Shown here: piece after piece, positions 1 to 8,083 of the stretch
How positions within the stretch are numbered: position 1 is the stretch's first letter
Layout: every line of letters begins with the position of its first letter
Source: Eubacteriaceae bacterium CHKCI004
Lineage (GTDB): Bacteria; Bacillota; Clostridia; Lachnospirales; Lachnospiraceae
Reading direction: 5' to 3'
Length of the DNA: 64,000 nt
Assembly (NCBI GenBank): GCA_900016875.1
Contig: FCNR01000012.1
Span: forward strand, 60,218 to 124,217
Notes under the pieces: generated by a model
What the model was told of the DNA's origin: nothing
The model's database searches: none
What the model saw: only the letters and a program-made list of their open reading frames with translations
Program-made: the position numbers and the translations under genes

Positions 1-2
1 AC

Positions 3-854
3 CACCGGCTGCCGGAGCTGGCCAGCCAGGCCGCCCAGTATCTTGCCGCTACTCATTTTTATACATCAGAGTTTTATCTGGATTCCGAGGAGTTCCGCAG
101 TCTTCTCTCCTATTTTATGAACGCCGAGATCCGGCATGTCATGGAAGACGGCATCTTTCTTGGTATCTTTGGTTCCGATGAGTTTGACCCAGCCTGCGGC
201 CCGGACTTTGAAGAATACTGCCGCAATATTTATAAGGATACAGAGATTACCTTCCAGCGTTTTAAACTGCGTCATCTGTTCATGAGCAAGTCAGAGACTC
301 TGATTCACGGCGACTTCCACACATCCAATATGTTTGCGGATGATACGCATTTGAAGGTCATTGATATGGAATATACTTTCGGAGCTCCTTTCTCCTATGA
401 TTTAGGGTTTATTCTGGCCAATATCATCAGCCAGTTTTGTTCCGCTGCTTTCCGTCCTTTTGAGGAGGAAAGCGAGAGAAAGGTCTGTCTCTCATATCTG
501 ATTTCAATTATGCATCTGCTCTATACTGATTACATTCAGTATTTCTTTGAATACTGGGAAAAGGATGCCAAACTGGAGTATAAGCTGGCAAAAGGCTACA
601 AAGAATCTCTTGCCCTGGATATTCTCCGGGAATGCTTTGGATTCGCTGCCTGCGCTAATCTCTGCCGTGTCTGCGGCACCATGCAGACTGCCGACTTTGA
701 TCATATCACGGATAACCATCTTCGTACTCAGGCAAAGTTCCTTTCCATTGAGATTGACGAACTTCTCTTCCGCAAGTGGTTCACTTATAATACTATTGAA
801 GAACCGCTTGATGATATGATCACTTTACTAAAAAAACGCAGAGAAGTTTTATAG
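3..854 (+). CDS. mtnK: Methylthioribose kinase-like protein (5' end outside window)
   Basis: The reading frame is open from the first bases of the window, so only the C-terminal ~283 residues are present. The kinase/aminoglycoside-phosphotransferase-like fold is shown by the catalytic loop LIHGDFHTSNM and the metal-binding segment VIDMEYTFGAPFSYDLG, which in methylthioribose kinases reads VIDPEFAFYGP or similar. The family phosphorylates the 1-position of 5-methylthioribose (and often 5-deoxyribose) in MTA / 5'-deoxyadenosine salvage. It is followed by a strong hairpin terminator, so it ends its own operon and converges on the BMC operon. The exact substrate cannot be told from a partial sequence; other sugar kinases of the same fold remain possible. 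Confidence 0.75.
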   Translation, partial: HRLPELASQAAQYLAATHFYTSEFYLDSEEFRSLLSYFMNAEIRHVMEDGIFLGIFGSDEFDPACGPDFEEYCRNIYKDTEITFQRFKLRHLFMSKSETLIHGDFHTSNMFADDTHLKVIDMEYTFGAPFSYDLGFILANIISQFCSAAFRPFEEESERKVCLSYLISIMHLLYTDYIQYFFEYWEKDAKLEYKLAKGYKESLALDILRECFGFAACANLCRVCGTMQTADFDHITDNHLRTQAKFLSIEIDELLFRKWFTYNTIEEPLDDMITLLKKRREVL

Positions 855-922
855 ACAGCCGTCAATCTTTTTCGGAAGTTATTAATTACGGAAGTCATTA
901 AAAGCTTTTTTACAAAAAAAGA

Positions 923-978
923 TATCCCTCAAAGCCTTCTGCTTTTCAGCACGTCGTTTTTTGAGGGATATTTCTTTT
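923..978 (+). terminator. Rho-independent terminator after mtnK-like gene
   Basis: Twelve-base arms ATATCCCTCAAA (923-934) and TTTGAGGGATAT (960-971) are followed by a T-rich run. The left flank is A-rich, so it may also work in the reverse direction for the 116-residue gene that ends at 1069. Confidence 0.8.
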
Positions 979-1068
979 TGCAGTTTTTTCGAAAAACTTT
1001 TTATTGTTGATTCTATGGGATTTATTATAAATAATATTGTATGTTTTTATCTGTCAGACTCCTCAATC

Positions 1069-1419
1069 CTATCTCCAGGAAAAAACATTAAGCTTGGACG
1101 TTTTGTGTTCCAATTCCAGGGAGTCCTTCGCTATTTTGTAGGAATCCAGATAGCAGTAGGTTGCGCCCTCTTCTTCCTTTTCATTGTCATGGAAACGTTT
1201 CTCAGAATCCACCTTTACCGTCATGCTCCAGCATGGCTCCAGTACATTTGTGCTCCGGTAAAAGAGGTCGAACATAACTACGCCGATTCCCTCTCTTGGA
1301 TCTTTGAACGTGAAAGACGGCTCACCGTTTTCTTCCAAACCATTCATTCGGCACATTCCGATAAAATTTAAAATGATTTTCTTATTTTTCTCACCAATTG
1401 GGATATATGTTTCTGCCAT
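1069..1419 (-). CDS. Hypothetical protein, 116 aa
   Basis: I do not recognise this protein. The ATG at 1419 is preceded by an excellent ribosome site (AAAAGGAGACTATT), which is why I prefer this strand over the overlapping plus-strand frame that has none. The product is soluble, without signal peptide or membrane segments, mixed in charge, and contains EKEEEGATYCYLDSY in its middle. It lies immediately downstream of the BMC operon terminator, in the same direction, and might receive read-through from it. No function is proposed. Confidence 0.6.
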   Translation of the reverse strand: MAETYIPIGEKNKKIILNFIGMCRMNGLEENGEPSFTFKDPREGIGVVMFDLFYRSTNVLEPCWSMTVKVDSEKRFHDNEKEEEGATYCYLDSYKIAKDSLELEHKTSKLNVFSWR

Positions 1420-1441
1420 AATAGTCTCCTTTTTTCAGCTC

Positions 1442-1472
1442 AAAAAGGCTGCCCGGATAGAGCAGCCTTTTT
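1442..1472 (-). terminator. Terminator of the pdu BMC operon
   Basis: Perfect 11-base arms AAAAAGGCTGC (1442-1452) and GCAGCCTTTTT (1462-1472) give a stem with a U-run in the minus direction, 82 bases past the last BMC gene and just ahead of the 116-residue gene. Confidence 0.8.
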
Positions 1473-1553
1473 TATTTTTGTTATTATGCCTTGCACGGTT
1501 TCTCACGCCATGCTGCCTTCGCTTTGCAACGGCGTGGCGACAAATCCGCATCG

Positions 1554-2105
1554 TTATTTCAGCAAGTTTTCCACGATTGATGGGTGTGGACGTGGAATGA
1601 TGGATGTGGAGGTTACTTCTCCGCTGATGCTCAGCTTAGCAAGACAGGCGTTTACTGCCGATCTTACGGAAGATACTTCACCGGTGATAACCAGGTATCC
1701 TTTTCCACCTAAACCTCTTGCAATTCTTAAATCAACAATACTTACTTTGGAAGCTTTCACTGCAACATCGGCTGCGATAACTGCTGTCAAAGCGGAGATT
1801 GTCTCAATTGCACCAACTGCCTGAATATTCTCTGTATTGGTAAATCCGGAAATTGCCGGAAGAACTTCTTCACGAACATTATCAAGAATGTGTGTATCGA
1901 TCAGATAGATGCCGCTTACGAGCTCTGCTTTGCTCATAGCTGCTTTTACCGGACCTACGTGTCCGCCGACGATAATCACATACTTGCCAGGGCAGATTGG
2001 TGTAGCTAATAATAATTCTACATTTCCTGCTTTTACCATCTCATCAGCCGTCTGGATACCTACAGGAATGCTCTTAATTTCTACAAATCCAACTGCTTTT
2101 CTCAC
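1554..2105 (-). CDS. pduT: BMC shell protein PduT (double-BMC trimer, Fe-S type)
   Basis: 183 residues made of two tandem BMC domains (about 3-85 and 95-180), the size and architecture of PduT. The first domain keeps the ICPGKY motif, whose cysteine in PduT holds a [4Fe-4S] cluster at the trimer pore; the second ends in the typical SIIPRPH. PduT is thought to pass electrons or clusters across the shell and to partner PduS, encoded just upstream. I start it at GTG 2105, which has AAGGATGG ten bases upstream and matches the family N-terminus (xRKAVGFVE); a longer frame would overlap pduS. Last gene of the operon. Confidence 0.9.
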   Translation of the reverse strand: MRKAVGFVEIKSIPVGIQTADEMVKAGNVELLLATPICPGKYVIIVGGHVGPVKAAMSKAELVSGIYLIDTHILDNVREEVLPAISGFTNTENIQAVGAIETISALTAVIAADVAVKASKVSIVDLRIARGLGGKGYLVITGEVSSVRSAVNACLAKLSISGEVTSTSIIPRPHPSIVENLLK

Positions 2106-2122
2106 TGCGTAAACACCATCCT

Positions 2123-3451
2123 TTATTTTTCGATTGCAATACAACCGTCAGCGATTTCTTTGATCGTACCGCTGATACTAGCATGAATACAAGCACCTAA
2201 TTTACCTTCTGCAGGTTTTGCGATCACATCGCCTTTTGCAACTGTATCACCAACATTTACACACGGAACTGCCGGAGCGCCGATGTGCTGTCCGCACGGG
2301 ATAGAAACATGGTCTATCTCTTTTGGAAGTTCTGTCAATGGTGCAGCCACATTGTATTTTGAGAGTCCCAGATTAGCAATAAGCTTCTTAATCGGATATT
2401 TTTTGTATTCTCTCATTGGATGTGCTGATTCAGGCGCATTGTTTAATGAATTTCTGATACCCTGTTTTGCCATGATACCTTTTAATTCGTGATTTACCTT
2501 CCATGGCTGGAGGTTCATAACGCAGGCATACTGACAAAGACGGCATTCTGAACATAAGAATGCGATCATTGGAGTGTCAGAACCATCGCACAGATGGCCG
2601 TAACTAGCAAATCTGATAGTCTTATGCGGAGCAATTCTATGTCCTATCAAATTACGAGGACATACTTCTGTACAAAGGCTGCAGTGACAGCACGCAGCTT
2701 TTGCGATATGAAGCATTTTGGAAATGTCCATCTTCACATCCTGAATCAACGGATGACTTTCCGGTAATACGATCAGACCTTTGGTTGTCTTGGTAATCTT
2801 GGAGTCCAGAGGAACATGTTTACCCATCATAGGGCCGCCGTTGATAACAACATAAGGACCATCCACAGTAACGCCGCCCGCCAGTTCAAGAGCTTCGCCG
2901 ACTGTCATGCCGAGAGGCAGCTTCATAGTCACATGATTCTTTACTTCTCCGGCAAATGTTACATAGGAATCCGTCACCGGCTGATCCTCATAGTATGCGT
3001 TGTAAATGTTGAGAACAGTCTCAACATTGGAAACGATCACGCCTACGTTTAATGGAATACCGCCTTCCGGAACAATTCTTCCTGTCACCTCATATACCGT
3101 AACCTGTTCATCACCCGCTGGGTAAAAGTTTTCGAGAAGATGAAGGCTAAAGCCTTCATACTCCCCAATAAGCCCGTTAAAGCTGTTAATTGCTGCTGTA
3201 TAATGATCCTTTAAAGCAATAACCACTTTATCTGCGCCTACGGTTTCTTTGATGAGCTTTAAGCCTTCAAGGATTTTTTTTGTCTCGACTGCCATCAGCT
3301 GCTGGTCTACTCTTAACAGCGGCTCGCACTCCGCACCGTTAAGGATGACATATTCAGCTTTGGCGTTCACTTTTACATGAGTAGGAAAACCTGCGCCACC
3401 GGCGCCTACGATACCGGACTGAGCGATAATATCAATAAGGTTTTTTTCCAT
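2123..3451 (-). CDS. pduS: PduS cobalamin reductase / RnfC-like flavo-iron-sulfur protein
   Basis: 442 residues. The N-terminal nucleotide/FMN-binding region has GIVGAGGAGFPTHVK, as in RnfC and complex I NuoF. Two [4Fe-4S] motifs follow at about residues 255-315: CCHCSLCTEVCP and CSECRLCQYAC. The C-terminus has a barrel-like biotinyl/RnfC segment. PduS reduces cob(III)alamin for the adenosyltransferase PduO and may exchange electrons through PduT; pduO and pduT lie in the same operon. ATG 3451 is preferred because GAGGTG sits six bases upstream; a GTG at 3460 is the alternative. Confidence 0.9.
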   Translation of the reverse strand: MEKNLIDIIAQSGIVGAGGAGFPTHVKVNAKAEYVILNGAECEPLLRVDQQLMAVETKKILEGLKLIKETVGADKVVIALKDHYTAAINSFNGLIGEYEGFSLHLLENFYPAGDEQVTVYEVTGRIVPEGGIPLNVGVIVSNVETVLNIYNAYYEDQPVTDSYVTFAGEVKNHVTMKLPLGMTVGEALELAGGVTVDGPYVVINGGPMMGKHVPLDSKITKTTKGLIVLPESHPLIQDVKMDISKMLHIAKAACCHCSLCTEVCPRNLIGHRIAPHKTIRFASYGHLCDGSDTPMIAFLCSECRLCQYACVMNLQPWKVNHELKGIMAKQGIRNSLNNAPESAHPMREYKKYPIKKLIANLGLSKYNVAAPLTELPKEIDHVSIPCGQHIGAPAVPCVNVGDTVAKGDVIAKPAEGKLGACIHASISGTIKEIADGCIAIEK

Positions 3452-3467
3452 TTTACTCACCTCTTAA

Positions 3468-4874
3468 TTATTTCATTCTGATATGGAGACCATCCTTTAA
3501 TACACATCTTCTCTTACGGCAGAATGATTTGGCAGATGTCAGACCCTCACCGGTAGGACCTGCGATGGTAAATGTGGTGTATCCCATTCCGCCAACGCCG
3601 ATACCAGCATAAGATGGGCCGTTCTTAACGAAAATAGTAGTTTCGATTTCTTTTGCCATCTTGGTAAGCTTATCTACATTTCTGGAATGCATCATTGCTG
3701 TATGTCTGTTGCCGTGCTCTACTTCTACGGCAAACTCAATCGCTTCATCAACGTTTGCTACACGAACGATTGGAAGGATAGGCATCATCAGCTCAACCTG
3801 AACGAATGGGTGATCCTTAGGAGCTTCCATGATAATACATTTTACTTCCGGACCAACTTTGATTCCCACTTTGTCAAGGATATACTGTGCGCTCTTACCA
3901 ACAAAGTTTACATTTGGTTTCTTTCCATCGTTTGTAACCATCTCAACCATCTTCTGGATGATTTCCGGATCTTTCACTTCATATGCACCGTTGTTCTTCA
4001 TATTGAAAATCAGGTAATCAGCAATCTGATCAACTGCGATAACTTCTTTCTCTGCGATACATGGAAGGTTGTTATCAAAAGAACATCCGTTTACGATATC
4101 AACGGCAGCTTTCTCGATATCTGCTGTCTCGTCAACAACAACAGGAGGGTTACCTGCGCCAGCGCCGATAGCCTTTTTACCTGTGGACATAACAGCTTTT
4201 ACGATTCCAGGGCCACCTGTAGCAACCAGCATACGAACCTTTGGATGCTGCATCATGATATTGGTGTTCTCAATGGATGGCTCTTTTACAGTAACAATCA
4301 GGTTTCTCGGAGCGCCTAATTCTTCCAGCTTAGCATTGATCTTTTTGATCAGCCAGATGGAAACGCCTTTGGAACGTGGATGTGGACTGAATACTACAGT
4401 ATTTCCGCCTGCCAGCATTCCGATAGAGTTACAGATAACTGTCTCTGTAGGGTTTGTGGTAGGTGCGATTGCTCCGATAACACCAAACGGGCAGTACTCT
4501 ACTAATGTAAGTCCGTCGTCTCCGGATAATGCTTCTGTAGTCAGATCTTCGATTCCTGGAGATTTCTCAGCAGCCAGTCTGTTTTTGATCAGTTTATATT
4601 CATAAGCTCCCATGCCGCTCTCTTCTACGGCAAGTTTGCTCATGTATTCCAGGTTTTCTTTCTGGCAAACTACTTCTCTGATTCCTTCAACAAATCTCTG
4701 TCTGTCGGACATGGAGTAGTTCATATATTCTTTCTGTGCTTTAGCAGATGCCTCGATCGCGTCGTCCATTGTCTCGAAAATACCATAGGTATAATCATCG
4801 GCAGGGCAAGCGGATTCAACATCTGTTAAAACCTTTTTCACAACTTTTTCAATTAATTGAACATCAATATTCAT
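3468..4874 (-). CDS. pduP: CoA-acylating propionaldehyde dehydrogenase PduP
   Basis: 468 residues, aldehyde dehydrogenase superfamily, acylating branch. It oxidises propionaldehyde with NAD+ and CoA to propionyl-CoA inside the compartment. The nucleophile is Cys272 in NNLPCIAEKE; the NAD-binding core includes AIAPTTNPTETVI and VATGGPGIVKAV. The first ~18 residues (VQLIEKVVKKVL) form an amphipathic helix separated by a linker, the classical encapsulation peptide. The start codon overlaps the pduO stop (TAATG), with AAGGAGG upstream, implying translational coupling. The C-terminus is basic (KSFCRKRRCVLK), as in other PduP/EutE proteins. Confidence 0.95.
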   Translation of the reverse strand: MNIDVQLIEKVVKKVLTDVESACPADDYTYGIFETMDDAIEASAKAQKEYMNYSMSDRQRFVEGIREVVCQKENLEYMSKLAVEESGMGAYEYKLIKNRLAAEKSPGIEDLTTEALSGDDGLTLVEYCPFGVIGAIAPTTNPTETVICNSIGMLAGGNTVVFSPHPRSKGVSIWLIKKINAKLEELGAPRNLIVTVKEPSIENTNIMMQHPKVRMLVATGGPGIVKAVMSTGKKAIGAGAGNPPVVVDETADIEKAAVDIVNGCSFDNNLPCIAEKEVIAVDQIADYLIFNMKNNGAYEVKDPEIIQKMVEMVTNDGKKPNVNFVGKSAQYILDKVGIKVGPEVKCIIMEAPKDHPFVQVELMMPILPIVRVANVDEAIEFAVEVEHGNRHTAMMHSRNVDKLTKMAKEIETTIFVKNGPSYAGIGVGGMGYTTFTIAGPTGEGLTSAKSFCRKRRCVLKDGLHIRMK

Positions 4875-5893
4875 TATGCATTTCCTCCTTGCATTTTTTC
4901 TAATGCATATGTAGCGACTGCCATATCTTCCTCGGCAGTACCTCCACTGACGCCGATGGCACCAATTACTTTGCCATCAACTTCAATCGGATATCCACCG
5001 CCAAAACATACAATCCTGCCATCTCCGGAGTTATGAAGGCTCCACAGGCTGTCACCTGGTTTGGTAACATCAGCAAGGGCTGCAGTCGGACACTTCAGAG
5101 CACATGCGGTGTAAGCTTTGTCCTGTGACACTTTCACGCTGATCAGCAGAGCCCCTTCCATTCTCTGGAAGTACAGAAGGTTACCTCCCTCATCCACTGC
5201 GGAAAATACCATCGGCACACCGATTTCATTTGCTTTTTCTTCCACAAATTCAGCCATCTTTTTCAGGCTCTTTAAAGACATGTCCATCTTGCATTCTCCT
5301 TTATTGCCGTCGCCTCCCATGGTTTCTTTCACCACTTTGCGCACTGCCTCTTTGAGCTCCTCGATTTCCTGCTGCTGTGCTCTGGCTTCCTCAAGGCGCG
5401 CCATTGCAAAACATGCGTCTGAAAGACGATTGATATATTTACGTAATTCATCGCGAACAGGAATCTCCCTGGCAAGGGTTGTTATTTTTCTTTCCGCTCG
5501 TCTTACGACTGTCCTCGCCACATGCAAGGCTGCGGAAGATGGATTTACTCCAGGCACTACGAACTCGCGCATCAGTCCATTGACTTCCGTTGATTGATCG
5601 ACAATATCTTCCAGGTATTTGATGTCTGCCTCTCCAATTTTGTCCTTAAGCATCTCCATGCCCCGCTCATCGGACGCGAATTCTGCTCCTGCCTGGAACA
5701 TTCTTTTCTGAATACGATTGATATATTCTCTGATATCCGGTGACTCAGTCTGGGCGTAAGCTACTCCCAATGCGGAAATAGCTTCGTCGATGGTTCCATA
5801 GACATCGACATTCAGGCTGTCTTTGTCCACTCTGGAACCGCCGTATAAACCTGTTGTACCTTTGTCACCTGTCTTTGTATAAATATTAGCCAT
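4874..5893 (-). CDS. pduO: PduO: cobalamin adenosyltransferase fused to HbpS/GlcG domain
   Basis: 339 residues with two domains. Residues 1-~195 are a PduO-type ATP:cob(I)alamin adenosyltransferase with the ATP-binding N-terminus TKTGDKGTTGLYGGSRVDKD and the RRAER helix. Residues ~205-339, beginning at KMDMSLKSLKKMAEFV, are a GlcG/HbpS-like haem- or cobalamin-associated domain with FGGGYPIEVDG and GAIGVSGG. It regenerates AdoCbl for the diol dehydratase. The fusion matches enterobacterial PduO. Start ATG 5893 has AAAGGTG upstream; it is 12 bases from pduN and overlaps pduP. Confidence 0.93.
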   Translation of the reverse strand: MANIYTKTGDKGTTGLYGGSRVDKDSLNVDVYGTIDEAISALGVAYAQTESPDIREYINRIQKRMFQAGAEFASDERGMEMLKDKIGEADIKYLEDIVDQSTEVNGLMREFVVPGVNPSSAALHVARTVVRRAERKITTLAREIPVRDELRKYINRLSDACFAMARLEEARAQQQEIEELKEAVRKVVKETMGGDGNKGECKMDMSLKSLKKMAEFVEEKANEIGVPMVFSAVDEGGNLLYFQRMEGALLISVKVSQDKAYTACALKCPTAALADVTKPGDSLWSLHNSGDGRIVCFGGGYPIEVDGKVIGAIGVSGGTAEEDMAVATYALEKMQGGNA

Positions 5894-5905
5894 ACATTCA
5901 CACCT

Positions 5906-6187
5906 TTAACACTGTGACACTTCCACGGTATCCACAATACCAACGATTGCGGCATCAACAGGAAGACTGTTTTTCTTGTCACCATCACCTGACATACGCG
6001 CCGAACTGCCTCCAACGACAATTACGGTTTCGCCATCACCGGCTCCAACAGTATCGACGGCAATTTCGGTCTGCTTTTTAGCTGTAAGGTCCTGATTGAT
6101 CTTTTCGACGATCAGAAACTTACATCCGGTCAGACTGGGGCATTTTACAGTAGATACCACTGTGCCAATTACTTTACCTAAATACAT
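5906..6187 (-). CDS. pduN: BMC vertex protein PduN (EutN/CcmL family)
   Basis: 93 residues, the usual length of the pentameric proteins that cap the vertices of icosahedral BMC shells. Family features are the N-terminus MYLGKVIGTVVST, the segment LIVEKIN, and the C-terminal VDAAIVGIVDTVEV. I start at ATG 6187, which has AGGTGAAG upstream; the frame extends farther upstream only into the preceding flavoprotein gene. It is the only vertex gene in the window and so should be essential for shell closure. Confidence 0.93.
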   Translation of the reverse strand: MYLGKVIGTVVSTVKCPSLTGCKFLIVEKINQDLTAKKQTEIAVDTVGAGDGETVIVVGGSSARMSGDGDKKNSLPVDAAIVGIVDTVEVSQC

Positions 6188-6200
6188 GTCTTCACCTACT

Positions 6201-7058
6201 TTACTCTCTGACAATCGTGATACCACGATTGTATGCTTCGTCATTTGCAAGACCTGTCACAACCGCGTCAGCTCCCACAATAATGGTTTTATATCTTGCA
6301 TTTTTGGCAATATCCACACGGCCGATGACCTTTTTATCCAGCTTAATGCTGGCTGCCTCTGCCGCCGCACTGCCACTGCAAGTCGGTTTTGCTGCTTTTT
6401 CGTTTTTTACCTGCGCCGGTTTCACGTCTGAATCCGGAGACGGGAAATCAAAACTTGCAGCATATACTTTATTTACTTTCTCAAACAGATTATCGTCTAC
6501 AGTGAGATGGATTCCGTAGGACTGCAGCGCCTCAAGATTACTGCGCATCCGCATCTTGTAAGCGTCGGTCACCTTGAATCCAATCTTCGCTCTGACCTCG
6601 TTATCCGGACAGCAGCCGTCAACGGCAGCCACAATCGGTTTACCCGTGGCCATGGCTCTGGAAATCATATTCGTGAGCAAATTATCACTGATGCAGTTTG
6701 CCACCTTTGCAGCCGTATTAATGGTCAGCGCAGGCACGATCACGAACTGATTATCGTCAATAATCTGTCTTCCATTTACCGGAGCGCCCTCAACATAAAT
6801 GGCATCCGGACCAATATCATTCTGGATACGTTCTTTTGTAAGAACTTCGTCAGCAGCCTTTGACATTACAACTGTCAGTTTCCAGCCATCTTTTTTCAGC
6901 TCTTTCAGGGATCTTACCGCATCGGCATATCCGATCAGCGCTCCTGAAAAAAGCACTGCCGCCTGCTTGCAGGCATCCATATATCTCAGAACGATCTGGT
7001 CAGAAATATATTCCACAATGGTTGACATAAGCGCATTCTCAAATTCGTTTCTATTCAT
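6201..7058 (-). CDS. BMC-associated flavoprotein-domain protein
   Basis: 285 residues. The N-terminal ~190 residues resemble the flavoprotein (FMN-binding, phosphopantothenoylcysteine decarboxylase-like) fold: VLFSGALIGYADAVRSL, VIVPALTINTAAKVANCI and KPIVAAVDGCCPD. A flexible linker follows (about 205-235, Asp/Pro/Lys/Ala-rich), then a short C-terminal module with VIGRVDIAKN and TIIVGADAVVTGLA. Proteins of this kind occur in several clostridial BMC loci, but their reaction is not established as far as I know; an electron-transfer or cofactor-repair role is only inference. The amphipathic N-terminus (FENALMSTIVEYI) could be an encapsulation helix. Eight bases separate it from the eutJ-like gene. 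Confidence 0.75.
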   Translation of the reverse strand: MNRNEFENALMSTIVEYISDQIVLRYMDACKQAAVLFSGALIGYADAVRSLKELKKDGWKLTVVMSKAADEVLTKERIQNDIGPDAIYVEGAPVNGRQIIDDNQFVIVPALTINTAAKVANCISDNLLTNMISRAMATGKPIVAAVDGCCPDNEVRAKIGFKVTDAYKMRMRSNLEALQSYGIHLTVDDNLFEKVNKVYAASFDFPSPDSDVKPAQVKNEKAAKPTCSGSAAAEAASIKLDKKVIGRVDIAKNARYKTIIVGADAVVTGLANDEAYNRGITIVRE

Positions 7059-7066
7059 TATGCCAC

Positions 7067-7885
7067 CTATTGTCTGTTACAGTTCATGGCAATTCCAAGA
7101 GGTGTTACCAGTAATGGCTCCTTTGGCTTGATTGTCTTAATTCCGGTTTCTTTCTCAAAGACACTCTCGAACTTCTTAAAGCTGCAGGCACCGCCCACAA
7201 CATAGATCACGTCCACATCATATCCCTGAATAAACCGGGAAACAATGGCAGCCATCTTCTCTATTACCGGTTTCACGACCGGAAATACCAGCACCTCCTG
7301 TTTCGGATCCTTCTTGATTCTCTCCGCTTCCTCAAAAGTACATCCCAGACTTCCGGCAAGAACCAGAGTCATGTGCGTACCTCCTGTCGGTTCATCGGCC
7401 GTAAAAACTACCTTTCCGTCTTTCAGAATACTGATACCGGTCGTTCCGCCACCGACGTCCACCACTGCTCCGTCTGTAATTCCCAGAACAGAGGCCGCAG
7501 CCGTAGGTTCGTCAATGACATTGACCACGTCCAGTCCGACAGATTCCACAACGTTGGAGATAACTTTTACGTTGCCGGATATAATTCCCGGAGGAATGGC
7601 TGTAGCCGCCTCTCGGAACTCTACGCCCATCATTTCCTCCAGCCGGTTTTTCATATTCTGAACCGCTCTGGATGCACCGAGAAAATCAACAACGATACCA
7701 TCCCGGACAACTGTAGAAGGATAAGAAGCCCCTGCGATCGGGGTATTGTTGGCGTCCACCACAGAAACCACAATATTTGCCGTTCCCAGGTCCACACCCA
7801 GTCTCAATTCTCCTTCATACGGTCGAAATTCTTCATTTTTAATCAGCTCTGAAAAGCCGACCAAAACATCATTATAATTATTCAT
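7067..7885 (-). CDS. eutJ: EutJ-like actin/Hsp70-fold chaperone
   Basis: 272 residues, the length of EutJ. The ASKHA ATPase motifs are present: phosphate-1 LRLGVDLGTANIVVSVVD, phosphate-2 GAVVDVGGGTTGISIL, and adenosine VIYVVGGACSFKKFE. EutJ is found beside B12-dependent or glycyl-radical BMC enzymes and is thought to help assemble or reactivate cargo. Its presence in a pdu-type operon alongside a dedicated reactivase (PduGH) suggests a second, distinct chaperone function. The start at ATG 7885 has GAGGC upstream. A 198-base spacer with hairpins separates it from the preceding gene. Confidence 0.85.
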   Translation of the reverse strand: MNNYNDVLVGFSELIKNEEFRPYEGELRLGVDLGTANIVVSVVDANNTPIAGASYPSTVVRDGIVVDFLGASRAVQNMKNRLEEMMGVEFREAATAIPPGIISGNVKVISNVVESVGLDVVNVIDEPTAAASVLGITDGAVVDVGGGTTGISILKDGKVVFTADEPTGGTHMTLVLAGSLGCTFEEAERIKKDPKQEVLVFPVVKPVIEKMAAIVSRFIQGYDVDVIYVVGGACSFKKFESVFEKETGIKTIKPKEPLLVTPLGIAMNCNRQ

Positions 7886-7901
7886 GCATTCTGCCTCATA
7901 G

Positions 7902-7990
7902 GTCTACCATATTCTGCCACTATATACCGTTGTCGGTAGACTGCGACATATCAAGGTCAAATCAGGTGCGATGTGATACCGCACCTGATT
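7902..7990 (-). other. Intercistronic hairpins inside the pdu operon
   Basis: The 198-base gap between the tailed BMC gene and eutJ contains a perfect 11-bp stem, AATCAGGTGCG (7960-7970) and CGCACCTGATT (7980-7990), with a 9-base loop. A weaker 7-bp pair, GTCTACC (7902-7908) and GGTAGAC (7935-7941), lies next to it. There is no U-run after either, so they look like mRNA-stability or partial-attenuation elements rather than a full terminator. Confidence 0.55.
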
Positions 7991-8083
7991 CGTACCTGAG
8001 TATTACGATCTGATTGCAATTCACACGATATATCAGACATCCGGTATTTCATTCATACTGTCGTATGCACCGGTTATGCCGGA

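Noticed and set aside
961..1371. Plus-strand frame of 136 codons opposite the 116-aa gene
   Set aside because: It starts inside the mtnK terminator, has no ribosome site, and overlaps a minus-strand gene that has one.
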